A stretch of 44,728 nucleotides of DNA, taken from contig JAUNMP010000015.1 in NCBI GenBank assembly GCA_030537465.1, forward strand, positions 1 to 44,728. Reading direction: 5' to 3'. The position numbers and the translations under genes were made by a program. The DNA comes from a bacterium (GTDB lineage: Bacteria > Verrucomicrobiota > Kiritimatiellia > RFP12 > UBA1067). The notes beneath the pieces are model-generated. The model did no database searches, was not told where the DNA came from, and was given only the letters and a program-made list of their open reading frames with translations. Every line of letters begins with the position of its first letter. Position 1 is the first letter of the stretch. Shown piece after piece: positions 16,040-25,520 of this stretch.

Positions 16040-19000
16040 ATGCTGAGTCGTTTCTTTCTCCATCATCCACGATTCGCCTTTGTGCTGGCGATTGTGTTGA
16101 CCCTCTGCGGCGGCATCGCCCTGATGCAGCTGCCCGTGGAGGAGTATCCGGAGATCGCGCCCGCGACCCTCCGCGTTTCCGCCAGCTATCCCGGCGCGAG
16201 CGCCCAGGTCGTCGCCGACGCGATCGCCATTCCGGTCGAAGACCAGATCAACGGCGTCGACAATGTCGTCTACTATTCGTCCACCTGCGACAATTCGGGC
16301 GCCTATTCCTGTTCCGTGACCTTCCGGTCGGGGGCGGACACCGACATGGCGCTCGTGAATCTCCAGAACGCCGTCAAGCGCGCCGAGTCGAAGCTGCCCA
16401 GCGTGGTCAAGCAGCAGGGCGTGACGGTGCAGAAGCGCAATGCCGACATGATTGCCATGTATTCGTTCATGACGGACGGCAGCAATCTCTCGCTCCAGCA
16501 GCTGGGCGACTTCGTCCAGAAGAACATCAAGGAGAGCGTGATGCGCGTGGAGGGCGTCTCCGTCGCCGAGGTGATGGCCGCGCAGGAATACGCCATGCGC
16601 GTGTGGCTGAACCCGGTCCGCATGAGCGGGCTCGGCATCACCATCGCCGACATCTCCGGCGCGATCGAAAGCCAGAACGTCCAGGCCGCGGCCGGCACGG
16701 TGGGCAGCGAATACGCGAACCGCTATCTCAGCTACAAGCTGAACGTGGACGGACGGCTCAGGACGCCCGAGGAGTTCGCCGCGATCGTGGTCCGGAACGA
16801 TCCCGCCCATGGCGGACAGGTCCTGCTGGGTGATGTCGCCCGCATCGAGCTGGGGTCGAAGAGCTATTCGGGACGGGCGACCTTCAACGGACGGGAGTCG
16901 ATCGCGATGGCCGTCTACAAGACCCCCGAGGCCAACTCGCTCGCGGTTGTCCAGCGCGTGAAGGCCGATCTGGACGCGTGGATGACGCGCCTCCCCGCAG
17001 GCATCTCCATGAAGATCGGCAAGGACGCGACGGAGTTCACGATGGTCTTCATGAAGGCCATCGTCTCGACGCTGTTCATGGCGCTTGGGCTGGTTGTGCT
17101 GATCACCTGGCTCTTTCTGCAGAACGGCCGTGCCACGCTCGTTCCGGCCGTGGCCATCCCGATCGCGCTCCTCTCCAGCTTTGTCTTCACGTGGGCCTTC
17201 GGCTTCACCATCAACATCCTGACGATGTTTGGACTGATCCTCGTCATCGGCTCCCTGGTGGACGACGCCATCGTCGTGGTCGAGAACACGCAGACGCTGA
17301 TGGCGCGCGATGGCCTTTCCGCCCGAGAGGCCGCCGAGAAGTCGATGGCTCAGATCACCGGGGCCGTGATCGCGACGACGCTGGTGACGATCGCCTGCTA
17401 CATTCCGCTCGTCTTCTACGGCGGCATGGTCGGCAAGATGTACATCCAGTTCGCCTTCACCATGTGCGTGGCGCTGAGCCTCTCCACGGTGGTGGCCCTC
17501 ACGCTTTCGCCTGTTCTCTGCGCGATGCTGCTGCGCCGGCAGGAAGGGGTGTCGCGCCTCTTCGCGCCAGTCAACGCGGTGATCGACCTCTCCCGCCGCG
17601 GCTATCTGGCGATCGTCCGTCTCCTCGTGGGGCGTCCGCTGGTCACGGTGATCCTTCTGGCGCTTGCCGGTCTCGCGGTCTGGTTCGCGAAGGGACGGGT
17701 GAAGGAGACGCTGCTGCCGGACGAGGACAAGGGCATGGTGATGATGGATGTCGAGCTCGCCAAGGGTGCGACGCTGGAGCGGACGAACAAGGTGCTCGAC
17801 GACATCCAGGCGCGGATCGGCGACATCCCGGGCGTGCAGAGCGTGATGCTGATCTCCGGCTCCGGCGTCATGAGCGGTACGGGCGAGCACTGCGCGCAGG
17901 CGATGGTGATGCTTGACCACTGGAGCGCCCGCACGACGCCCGAGACGAGCCTCGCCGCCATCATGGCCGAGATCAAGAGACGCACGGCGGACATCTATTC
18001 CGCCAAGATCATGTGCTTCACCTCCCCCGCCATCCAGGGGCTCGGGCGCGTGGGGGGCGTCGGCTTCAACCTCTGTTCCGACACCGGTGCGACGAGCGCG
18101 GAGCTCGCGGCCGCGGCGAAGACCGTCGCGCGCCAGGTAATGGACCTGCCGGAGGCGTCCTTCGCCTCCTGCTCCTTCAATGCGGACACACCCCAGCTGC
18201 GCCTTCGCCTAAACCGTCGGAAGGCCGAGGCGCTGGGGGTGACGCCAAAGGCCGTCTTCTCCACGCTGCAGAACAAGCTGGCAAGCGTCTACGTCAATGA
18301 CTTCAATCTGGACGGCGGCGCATACGAGGTGATCGTCCAGTCGATGGCCGACTCCCGGGCGACGGCCGAGGACGTCGCCGACCTGCACGTGGCCGGCGCG
18401 GCTGGTGCGATGATTCCGCTCTCGGCCGTGGCCACGGTGAACTACGAGGTCGGACCGCAGCAGATCACGCGCTTCAACAAGATGCCCAGCGCCTCGATCA
18501 ACGCCCAGACCGCGCCCGGCGTCGCTGGACTCACCCTGATCCGTGCGATCGAACGCATGGAACTTCCTCCCGGTTTCCACGTCGAATGGAGCGAGATGAG
18601 CCGCCAGGAGAAGGAGAACGAGGGCCGACTCGGGCTCCTGATGGGCATGGCGGCCCTCTTCGCCTATCTCTTCCTCGTGGCCCAGTACGAGAGCTGGACC
18701 ATCCCGCTCGCCGTGATGTGCTCGGTGCTGATCGCCCTGGGCGGGGCCTACGTGGGCCTCTGGGTCACCGATACGCCGATGAGCATCTACGCCCAGCTGG
18801 GCATGGTAATGCTGATTGGCCTCGCGGCCAAGAACGCGATTCTGATGGTCGAGTTCTCCAAGCAGGAGCGCGAGCAGGGCGGGCTCTCCATCGTCGAGGC
18901 GGCCATGCGGGGGGCCGACCTCCGCTATCGTGCCGTTCAGATGACGGCCTGGAGCTTCCTCTGCGGCGTGCTGCCGCTCGTCCTCGCCACGGGTGCGGGC

Positions 19001-19150
19001 GCGGGAAGCCAGAAGGCCATCGGCATCACGACGTTCTCCGGCATGCTGGCGGCGACTTTCCTCGGCATCATCTTCACCCCTGCGCTCTATGCGCTCTTCC
19101 AGCGGATCCGTGAATGCCTGCATGCACTGGTGGGACGGCGCGCGCCCTAA
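16040..19150 (+). CDS. RND multidrug efflux permease (AcrB/HAE1 type)
   Basis: A 1036-aa proton-driven inner-membrane transporter of the hydrophobe/amphiphile efflux-1 family, full length for the family. TM1 (about residues 10-30) leads into the YPEIAP segment, then the porter domains. The proton-relay pair is at D408-D409 in GSLVDDAIVVVEN and the essential lysine at K931 in AAKNAILMVEF, matching AcrB D407/D408 and K940. The duplicated 12-TM layout is intact. It forms an operon with the adaptor upstream. The pump sits between glycosidase genes, so it could export a toxic aglycone or simply be a general efflux system. Confidence 0.9.
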   Translation: MLSRFFLHHPRFAFVLAIVLTLCGGIALMQLPVEEYPEIAPATLRVSASYPGASAQVVADAIAIPVEDQINGVDNVVYYSSTCDNSGAYSCSVTFRSGADTDMALVNLQNAVKRAESKLPSVVKQQGVTVQKRNADMIAMYSFMTDGSNLSLQQLGDFVQKNIKESVMRVEGVSVAEVMAAQEYAMRVWLNPVRMSGLGITIADISGAIESQNVQAAAGTVGSEYANRYLSYKLNVDGRLRTPEEFAAIVVRNDPAHGGQVLLGDVARIELGSKSYSGRATFNGRESIAMAVYKTPEANSLAVVQRVKADLDAWMTRLPAGISMKIGKDATEFTMVFMKAIVSTLFMALGLVVLITWLFLQNGRATLVPAVAIPIALLSSFVFTWAFGFTINILTMFGLILVIGSLVDDAIVVVENTQTLMARDGLSAREAAEKSMAQITGAVIATTLVTIACYIPLVFYGGMVGKMYIQFAFTMCVALSLSTVVALTLSPVLCAMLLRRQEGVSRLFAPVNAVIDLSRRGYLAIVRLLVGRPLVTVILLALAGLAVWFAKGRVKETLLPDEDKGMVMMDVELAKGATLERTNKVLDDIQARIGDIPGVQSVMLISGSGVMSGTGEHCAQAMVMLDHWSARTTPETSLAAIMAEIKRRTADIYSAKIMCFTSPAIQGLGRVGGVGFNLCSDTGATSAELAAAAKTVARQVMDLPEASFASCSFNADTPQLRLRLNRRKAEALGVTPKAVFSTLQNKLASVYVNDFNLDGGAYEVIVQSMADSRATAEDVADLHVAGAAGAMIPLSAVATVNYEVGPQQITRFNKMPSASINAQTAPGVAGLTLIRAIERMELPPGFHVEWSEMSRQEKENEGRLGLLMGMAALFAYLFLVAQYESWTIPLAVMCSVLIALGGAYVGLWVTDTPMSIYAQLGMVMLIGLAAKNAILMVEFSKQEREQGGLSIVEAAMRGADLRYRAVQMTAWSFLCGVLPLVLATGAGAGSQKAIGITTFSGMLAATFLGIIFTPALYALFQRIRECLHALVGRRAP

Positions 19151-19154
19151 TCTA

Positions 19155-19163
19155 TGATATAAT
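19155..19163 (+). promoter_or_regulatory. Extended -10 promoter of a leaderless mRNA
   Basis: TG-A-TATAAT occupies 19155-19163 and the ATG follows after six bases at 19170. No good -35 is present. It lies just after the stop codon of the RND permease and should start the four-gene operon 19170-31077. Confidence 0.55.
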
Positions 19164-19169
19164 GTCGGC

Positions 19170-22100
19170 ATGAAGATTATTCTGCTTGCCGGCATTTCTG
19201 TTCTACTCTGTTGCGCGGGAATATCCGAAACGGTTCCAGGCGCCATCAGCCTTTCCCCGAAGGATCGGGTCCGCATTTGTTCCGACGATCCTCAGGACGA
19301 TCTCCGTCCGGGGTTGACGGTTTCCTGTCGGGTTCGCTTTGATGCAGATCCCGCCAAGGAGGGGCAGATGACGCTCCTCAGTCGGGGTGGCGCAAACGAC
19401 ATCGGATCCTACATCCTTCGCGTGGATGGTCCGAAGGAGGGTGCCAAGTTCAGCTTCTTCGTCAATGTCGACGGCACGCCCGAGCCGCGGGTCTCCGTTC
19501 CCGTGCTGCCCAAGGTTGGCGTATGGACCGACATCGCCGCCGGATGGGACGGTACGAACATCTGGTTGACGGTCAACGGTCAGACGGCGCGCCGTCCGCG
19601 TCCTGCGGAGGCCAAGGTCTATCCGCGCGTCGCATCGCGCGTCTATGGTCCGATGCTGGGAACGATTCAGAATGTGAAGGTCGAGGGGCCGGCGATTCCC
19701 GCGAGCGCCGATCAGGTGATTCGTCCCGGCTTTCGGATTGCCTGCGATGCGGTCTTCCGCACGCTTCCCCAGGGGGAGACGACGATCCTCAGCAAGCGCG
19801 GCGAGTACTGGCTGCGCTATGACAGGAAGGGGGAGGAAACGGGGGCGTTCAATTTCTTCGTCAATCTCGATGGCAGCTGGGAGCCGCGCGCCTCGTTGAC
19901 CCTGCCGATCGAGACGAACCGGGTCTATCGCCTCACGGGAGGATGGACGGGAACCGAAAGCGTCATCGCCGTCGATGGACTCAGAAGCGACTCCGTAAAG
20001 CGCAAGGGACATTGCCAGGCGACGTCGTCGAAGCTGGTCCTGGGGACGAAGAACGCAATTGACGTCTCGAATTTCAGCATTCGCAACGAGAAGATGCCCA
20101 TCGCGTCGTTTGGCATGTTCCGGACGCGTGAACTGATGCCGACCGTCGGAACGCCGGCCACGCTGAAGGGTTCGCTGCTCAATATTGGTTCTGAGATGGG
20201 GGCCTGCACGTTGCGGGCACGAGCGCGCGAGGGCGTGAAGGTGACGCCGGAGACGATTGGCATTCCCAATCTCGGTTCGGGGTGCGAGCTGCCGTTCGAG
20301 TGGGTGGTTGATGCGGGGACCAATGGCTCAGCCTTCCTCGAGTTCGAGGTGTTCAAGGATGCGGAACCTTGCGGACCGTCCGCCGGGCACGCAAAAAAGC
20401 GGGCTGTCGCTCTGTTCTGTCGAGCCAGCAAGCGGATCGTTTTCATGCCGACCACGGATCCCGACTATTCGGCCAAGGCCTGGAATCCGCCGATTCGCCC
20501 CGTGCGAACCTATCATGTCGACGCGGAGGCGGGCGACGATGCTCGGGATGGTCTGACGCCGCAGACAGCCTGGAAGACCTTCCGCAAGGCCGCCGATCTG
20601 ACGCTTGGCCCCGGCGAGCGCCTGCTCCTGAAGTGCGGCAGCGTCTTCCGGGAGGAACTCGTGGTCAAGGCGGCGGGAACGGCGGACAACTGGGCGGAAA
20701 TCGGTGCGTATGGTGAGGGGATGCGGCCGCAGATCCGCCGTGACCGCCACCTGAACAACCGGTGCGTGTATGTTGCGGACGCCGCGTATCTCGCGATCCG
20801 CGACCTGATCGTCTGCAATGCCGGCGCGGGCGTGATGGTGACGTGTGCGTCGCCGGCGAGTGGACATGTCCTTGTCGAACGCTGCCTTGCGCACCATATC
20901 GAAGGCACCTATCGATTCAATTCGCATGGCATTCCCGAATGGTGGGACGAGCCAGGTCCGGAAGGGGGGGCGCGGTCCTACGGCGTGGCCGTTTCCGGCG
21001 GACATCCGAACCACGTCGTCATGCGCGACTGCGAATCGTATCAGTGCTCGAGCGGTTTCAACATCCGTGGCACGGATACGTTCGTGAACAGGATGTTCTG
21101 CCACGACAATTATGCGCACAACACGTCGCCGCACCCCTACAACTGCGCGAGCCGGTCGTGGATCACGGATTGCGTGTTCGACGCATCCGGCTGGCACGCG
21201 GCGGCCGGTACCATGGGCATCATGCTGGCCGGCAACGACGGTTGGGTCATCCGCGGCTGCCACTTCCTCAATCAGCCTGATTCCGGGTCTCCCGACCAGG
21301 GCGGCATCGACTTCGAGGCGCAGGGCGAGAACTGTCTTGTGGACAAGTGCGTGTTCCGCAACAACGCGGGCGCCGCGATCGAGGTCCTCGGCCTACGCAG
21401 CCCGCAGGCACGGAATGTCCACATCCGTGGGTGCAAGTTCGACCGCAACAACTGGGCCTACAAAAATGGCCCGGCGGAAATCCAGGTCTGGGGGACGCCG
21501 AATTGTTCCGCAGAGGTCTGTTGTTCGAACGGACGCATCGAAGGGAATGGCTATGTGCTGGTCCCGGGCGTTCCGTTCTACGTCAACGAGTCGCGGTCGA
21601 CGAATGACTGGACGCTCGTGGGGAACCGTGCCTTCGATTTCAGCGAAGATCTCGACGCGGCCTTCCCGTATCTTGATCCGCCAACGGTCAAGGTCTGCGG
21701 AGAGGTGTGGACGGATTGTCCGGAGGTCGCCCTCTCGGCAAAGGTCGACGATCCCCGGGCGCAGATCACCTGGGATCCAATCGAGGGACCGGCAGGTGTC
21801 GCATTTGCGAATGGACGGTCGGCCCGCACAAAGGCCGTCTTCCCCGGAGAGGGCGACTACCGAGTGAACATCGTGGCCGACAACGGAACGCTGTGGCGTG
21901 CGGCCCATACCGCCGTCCATGTGCTTCCGAAGGGGGCTCGGACGTTCAAGGCCTGGGATTTTGCGAAGAATCTCGACGCGCAGGGATGGCAGGTCGAGAA
22001 CCTGGGGACGGATTACCAGTTCATCCCGGGCAAGATTGCCTTCTGGAACACGGAGTCCTTCCCCGTGCAGCTGGTCTGTGGCGACTATTTCGTGATTGCC

Positions 22101-22448
22101 GTCAAGGAGAGCGGAAAGGCCGCCATCGTTTCACCCTGCGACCGGGACCTGGGGGTGGAGTTCTCGCGGTCTCGCGCCAACACGGCCCGCATCAGGATGC
22201 AGAACCACACGACCTCGAAGCGGATGCGCCTGTGGTGGCAGACGGATGCGCATCCTGTCTGGCAGGCGAAGAACAGCGTCGCCTTCGACGTGGTGCCGCA
22301 GGATGCGGATGACAGGGTCTATTCGATTCCGCTTCCGCGTGTTGGTGGCATCAAGCAGTTGAAGCTGACGTTCTCCGCAGAGGAAACGCCGATTACGGGC
22401 ACGGTTCGCATTGACTACATCTGGCTTGGAAAGCTCAAGGGAGAATGA
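19170..22448 (+). CDS. Secreted LamG and parallel beta-helix protein
   Basis: A 1092-aa exported protein with a signal peptide (about residues 1-20). Residues ~25-170 and ~180-310 are two related LamG-like sandwiches: each contains a FFVN(V/L)DG segment followed by EPR. A linker follows, then at ~450 an YHVDAEAGDD ... GLTPQTAWKTF segment that usually opens pectate-lyase-like right-handed beta-helices, continuing through N- and C-rich coils to about residue 800. The last ~250 residues are Ig- and sandwich-like. Beta-helix proteins of this kind are polysaccharide lyases or glycosidases; no catalytic residues could be assigned. First gene of a tight operon. Confidence 0.78.
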   Translation: MKIILLAGISVLLCCAGISETVPGAISLSPKDRVRICSDDPQDDLRPGLTVSCRVRFDADPAKEGQMTLLSRGGANDIGSYILRVDGPKEGAKFSFFVNVDGTPEPRVSVPVLPKVGVWTDIAAGWDGTNIWLTVNGQTARRPRPAEAKVYPRVASRVYGPMLGTIQNVKVEGPAIPASADQVIRPGFRIACDAVFRTLPQGETTILSKRGEYWLRYDRKGEETGAFNFFVNLDGSWEPRASLTLPIETNRVYRLTGGWTGTESVIAVDGLRSDSVKRKGHCQATSSKLVLGTKNAIDVSNFSIRNEKMPIASFGMFRTRELMPTVGTPATLKGSLLNIGSEMGACTLRARAREGVKVTPETIGIPNLGSGCELPFEWVVDAGTNGSAFLEFEVFKDAEPCGPSAGHAKKRAVALFCRASKRIVFMPTTDPDYSAKAWNPPIRPVRTYHVDAEAGDDARDGLTPQTAWKTFRKAADLTLGPGERLLLKCGSVFREELVVKAAGTADNWAEIGAYGEGMRPQIRRDRHLNNRCVYVADAAYLAIRDLIVCNAGAGVMVTCASPASGHVLVERCLAHHIEGTYRFNSHGIPEWWDEPGPEGGARSYGVAVSGGHPNHVVMRDCESYQCSSGFNIRGTDTFVNRMFCHDNYAHNTSPHPYNCASRSWITDCVFDASGWHAAAGTMGIMLAGNDGWVIRGCHFLNQPDSGSPDQGGIDFEAQGENCLVDKCVFRNNAGAAIEVLGLRSPQARNVHIRGCKFDRNNWAYKNGPAEIQVWGTPNCSAEVCCSNGRIEGNGYVLVPGVPFYVNESRSTNDWTLVGNRAFDFSEDLDAAFPYLDPPTVKVCGEVWTDCPEVALSAKVDDPRAQITWDPIEGPAGVAFANGRSARTKAVFPGEGDYRVNIVADNGTLWRAAHTAVHVLPKGARTFKAWDFAKNLDAQGWQVENLGTDYQFIPGKIAFWNTESFPVQLVCGDYFVIAVKESGKAAIVSPCDRDLGVEFSRSRANTARIRMQNHTTSKRMRLWWQTDAHPVWQAKNSVAFDVVPQDADDRVYSIPLPRVGGIKQLKLTFSAEETPITGTVRIDYIWLGKLKGE

Positions 22449-22452
22449 TTCG

Positions 22453-25400
22453 ATGAAATCGCCATCCCGTGTTCTGTCCGCGTTCTCGCTGGCTTGCGTC
22501 TGCCTGGGGCTTCACGCCGAGATGGGTGAAATCCCCCTGGATGCCAACCATGTGTTTGTAAAGGATTCAAAGGCCGCGCAGGTGGCGCCGCCGATCACGT
22601 CCGCCGGGTTGACTGCGGAGATCGTCTTCATGCCCGAGAGCGAGGCGCTGCTGCCGCCGGGCGGAAAGAAGACGGGGTATGGACGGTGCCTCTTCAACCT
22701 GAGTTCGGGCTATTTCTCCGGGTTCAGGATTTTCCTGAAGGAAAGCGCGAATGGCGTCTTCACGCCGGTCTTCGCGGTTGGACGACCCAAGGGCGGCGGC
22801 GTGGCGGCACGTTCGGGGCTGGCGGTGATGGCGGGAATCACGAACTACGTGTCGGTCGCCTGGGACGGGAAGACGGCTCGCTTCCGGGTGAACGGTCTCG
22901 ACTCGTCGCCGATTCCGCTGGCGGCCGACTGGACGCCGCCGGAGAACCCGCGCGGACTCGCCGTGGGCAACACCGGGTGGGGCATGGATCCGATGCCCGT
23001 GCGCGTCTTGGGCGCCCGTGTCTGGAATCGGGCGATGTCCGCATCCGAACTCGCAGACCGAGATCTCTACCCGGACGTTCGGAAGCGTCCCGGCGTTCTC
23101 CGCCTGCTGGATTTTCTCGGACAGACCGGGGCGCAGTCGGAAGACGGAAGCCTGACGCGTGCGTCGCTGGATGCTCTGGTCGCGGAGACGGTCGTCCCCG
23201 CCGGGTTCTCGAATACCCTGAAGCGCGTGCGCGCCGAACTGCTCCTGCGCGAAAGGGATGTCGTACAGGCCGCCAATCTTTTGAAAACCCTAGAAGACGA
23301 AAACACGAAGCCGTCCGTGGACGTCTTTCGCCGCTGGGCGGAGGCACGGGCGGCGGAGATGAAAGGCGACTGGCGTTTCGCTGCGGACTGCTATGCGGCA
23401 CTGGGCGCCGATCCTGGCGTGCCCCGTCATCTCGCCCGCGACGCACGCGACCAGTCTGTACGGTGTGCGGCCCGCGCGGTCGGACGACCTGAAATCGCCG
23501 ATGGCGAGCTGGCGCGGCGTCCGATTCCCGCGGCCCCGCGGCCGGCCGTCTCGTATTTCGTCTCGCCCACAGGCGATGATGCCGCGGACGGATCGGAGCA
23601 CCATCCGTTCCGGACGCTGATACGTGCGCGCGATGCCGTGCGGGCGGTGCGGAAGTCCCACGGCGGACATCTTCCCGTCGGCGGTGTGTGCGTTTATCTG
23701 CGGGAAGGTCGTCATGTCGTTTCGGAGACGCTCGCGCTCGGCGCCGAGGATTCCGGCGACGTCGGCGCACCGGTTGTCTGGCGGGCGTGGCAGAACGAGC
23801 GCCCGGTTCTGGACGGCGGGTTCCCCGTTCCCGATTTCGCGCCGGTGACGGAGGCCGCCGCGTTGGAACGCCTGTCGGAATCCGCGCGCGGCAAAGTGGT
23901 GGTCGCGGACGTCTCGGCGGCCTCGTCCGAACTGTTTGGCGCCTTCGAGCCCTATGGCACGCACTTCTACAAGCCGCTCCGCCGCGTGACCGATCTCTAC
24001 TGTGACGGCGAACCTCTGACACGGGCCCGGCACCCCAATACGGGCTGGCTGCGCGTGGCGGCGGCGACCAATCAGTCGTTTACCGTCGACTTCGACTGCA
24101 CGCCCTGGACACGGGCCCGTGAGCCCGGTCTGGTCGCCTGCGGCTACTGGACCTTTTTCTGGGCCGATTCGACTCTGCCGATCGTTGCTGCGGACACCGC
24201 GTCCCGCACATTCACGCTGGCGAAGGGGCTGGCGGATTTCACCAAGCCGAAGGCCGGTCAGACGTTCCGTCTCGAGAACGCGCTCGCCGCCGTCGACGAG
24301 CCCGGCGAATGGTTCCTGGACCGCGCCACGCGGAAACTCTACGTCTATCCGAAGAAGACGGGCGGACGGTATGTCCTTTCCAACTTCGGCCAGCCGTTCA
24401 TCTCCGCCAACGGCGTCTCGCATCTGCGGATCGAGGGTCTGGTCTTTGAACAGGGGCGCACCGATGCGCTCGCGTTCGAGAACGTCTCCGACTTCGTCTT
24501 TGCCGGCAACGTCGTGCGGCGTTTCGGCGGCGATGGTCTGCGTCTCTTCAAGGCACGGCGGTGCCTGGTGGCCGAGAACGTGTCCCACACGTTCGGCCAT
24601 ACGGCGCTGGAGCTCACGTCGGGCGAGCGTCGGAAGCTGACGTCGGGCGAGACGGCCGTCGCGAACAACGCGTTCTCCGATACGGGACGGGCGCAGCGCA
24701 CCTATTCGCCCGGCATCCACGCCAACGGCGTTGGCATCGAGATTGTCCACAACCATTTCCACGACATTCCCTCGAGCGCGATGTCTCTCGGCGGTAACGA
24801 GATCTACGCCGCGTGGAACATCGCTGAACGCGTGGTGACGGAGTCGGACGACCAGGGCGGCATTGACATGTGGGCGAACACCAGCTGGGCCGGCATCGAA
24901 ATGAGCTTCAATCTCTGGAAGGACATCGGCGGTTCGGGCGAGGATGGATTCCCCGCCGGTCGCGCCGGGATTCGCCTTGACGACGCGATTTCGGGGATGT
25001 CGATCTACGGCAACCGGTTCATCGATTCCTCGAAGGGGCACTTCGGCGGCGTGCAGATCCATGCCGGACGCTGCAACTACGTGGACAACAACCTCTTCGC
25101 GGGCGGTGTCTGCGGGGTGAGCTTCAGCGTGTGGGGACAGGACCGTTGGGAGAAGTTCTTCTCGCGTGCCGATGTGAAGAAGTGGATTCATGGCGAGGTC
25201 GAGGTCGATCAGTCGCCCTATGCGGATCGATACCCGCACATGGCCGCCCTGCCCTCGATGTCGATGGTCAACCATGTCACCCGCAACACGTTCAGTGACG
25301 TCGTCGAGGTCTTCCGCAATCCGCCGTCAACGACGGATGCGCGAATGAACCGTTTCCCCGCAAAACGCTCCGACGCCGAGAAGGTCTTTGAGACAGGTCT

Positions 25401-25491
25401 TCATCTGCGCCCTCTGCCGCCGCTGTCGGCGTTGGGCCTCTATCCCGGCGAAGCGGCCGCCCGTGCCGCCCGAAATGACGGTCGGCAGTGA
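22453..25491 (+). CDS. Secreted LamG and parallel beta-helix protein
   Basis: A 1012-aa exported protein with a signal peptide ending near residue 21. Residues ~25-200 look like a LamG domain (a YVSVAWDGKTARFRVNG segment). An alpha-helical stretch covers ~215-340. A beta-helix begins with YFVSPTGDDAADGSEHHPF at about residue 372 and runs to ~950, with typical NVVRRFGGDGL and NHFHDIPSSAMS coils. It resembles the upstream gene in architecture but is not a simple duplicate. The start at 22453 follows the previous stop by 4 bp and has AAGGGAGA ahead of it. It probably acts on a polysaccharide; the linkage is unknown. Confidence 0.78.
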   Translation: MKSPSRVLSAFSLACVCLGLHAEMGEIPLDANHVFVKDSKAAQVAPPITSAGLTAEIVFMPESEALLPPGGKKTGYGRCLFNLSSGYFSGFRIFLKESANGVFTPVFAVGRPKGGGVAARSGLAVMAGITNYVSVAWDGKTARFRVNGLDSSPIPLAADWTPPENPRGLAVGNTGWGMDPMPVRVLGARVWNRAMSASELADRDLYPDVRKRPGVLRLLDFLGQTGAQSEDGSLTRASLDALVAETVVPAGFSNTLKRVRAELLLRERDVVQAANLLKTLEDENTKPSVDVFRRWAEARAAEMKGDWRFAADCYAALGADPGVPRHLARDARDQSVRCAARAVGRPEIADGELARRPIPAAPRPAVSYFVSPTGDDAADGSEHHPFRTLIRARDAVRAVRKSHGGHLPVGGVCVYLREGRHVVSETLALGAEDSGDVGAPVVWRAWQNERPVLDGGFPVPDFAPVTEAAALERLSESARGKVVVADVSAASSELFGAFEPYGTHFYKPLRRVTDLYCDGEPLTRARHPNTGWLRVAAATNQSFTVDFDCTPWTRAREPGLVACGYWTFFWADSTLPIVAADTASRTFTLAKGLADFTKPKAGQTFRLENALAAVDEPGEWFLDRATRKLYVYPKKTGGRYVLSNFGQPFISANGVSHLRIEGLVFEQGRTDALAFENVSDFVFAGNVVRRFGGDGLRLFKARRCLVAENVSHTFGHTALELTSGERRKLTSGETAVANNAFSDTGRAQRTYSPGIHANGVGIEIVHNHFHDIPSSAMSLGGNEIYAAWNIAERVVTESDDQGGIDMWANTSWAGIEMSFNLWKDIGGSGEDGFPAGRAGIRLDDAISGMSIYGNRFIDSSKGHFGGVQIHAGRCNYVDNNLFAGGVCGVSFSVWGQDRWEKFFSRADVKKWIHGEVEVDQSPYADRYPHMAALPSMSMVNHVTRNTFSDVVEVFRNPPSTTDARMNRFPAKRSDAEKVFETGLHLRPLPPLSALGLYPGEAAARAARNDGRQ

Positions 25492-25520
25492 GTCTTTTGA
25501 AACTCTAACACGGACATCCT

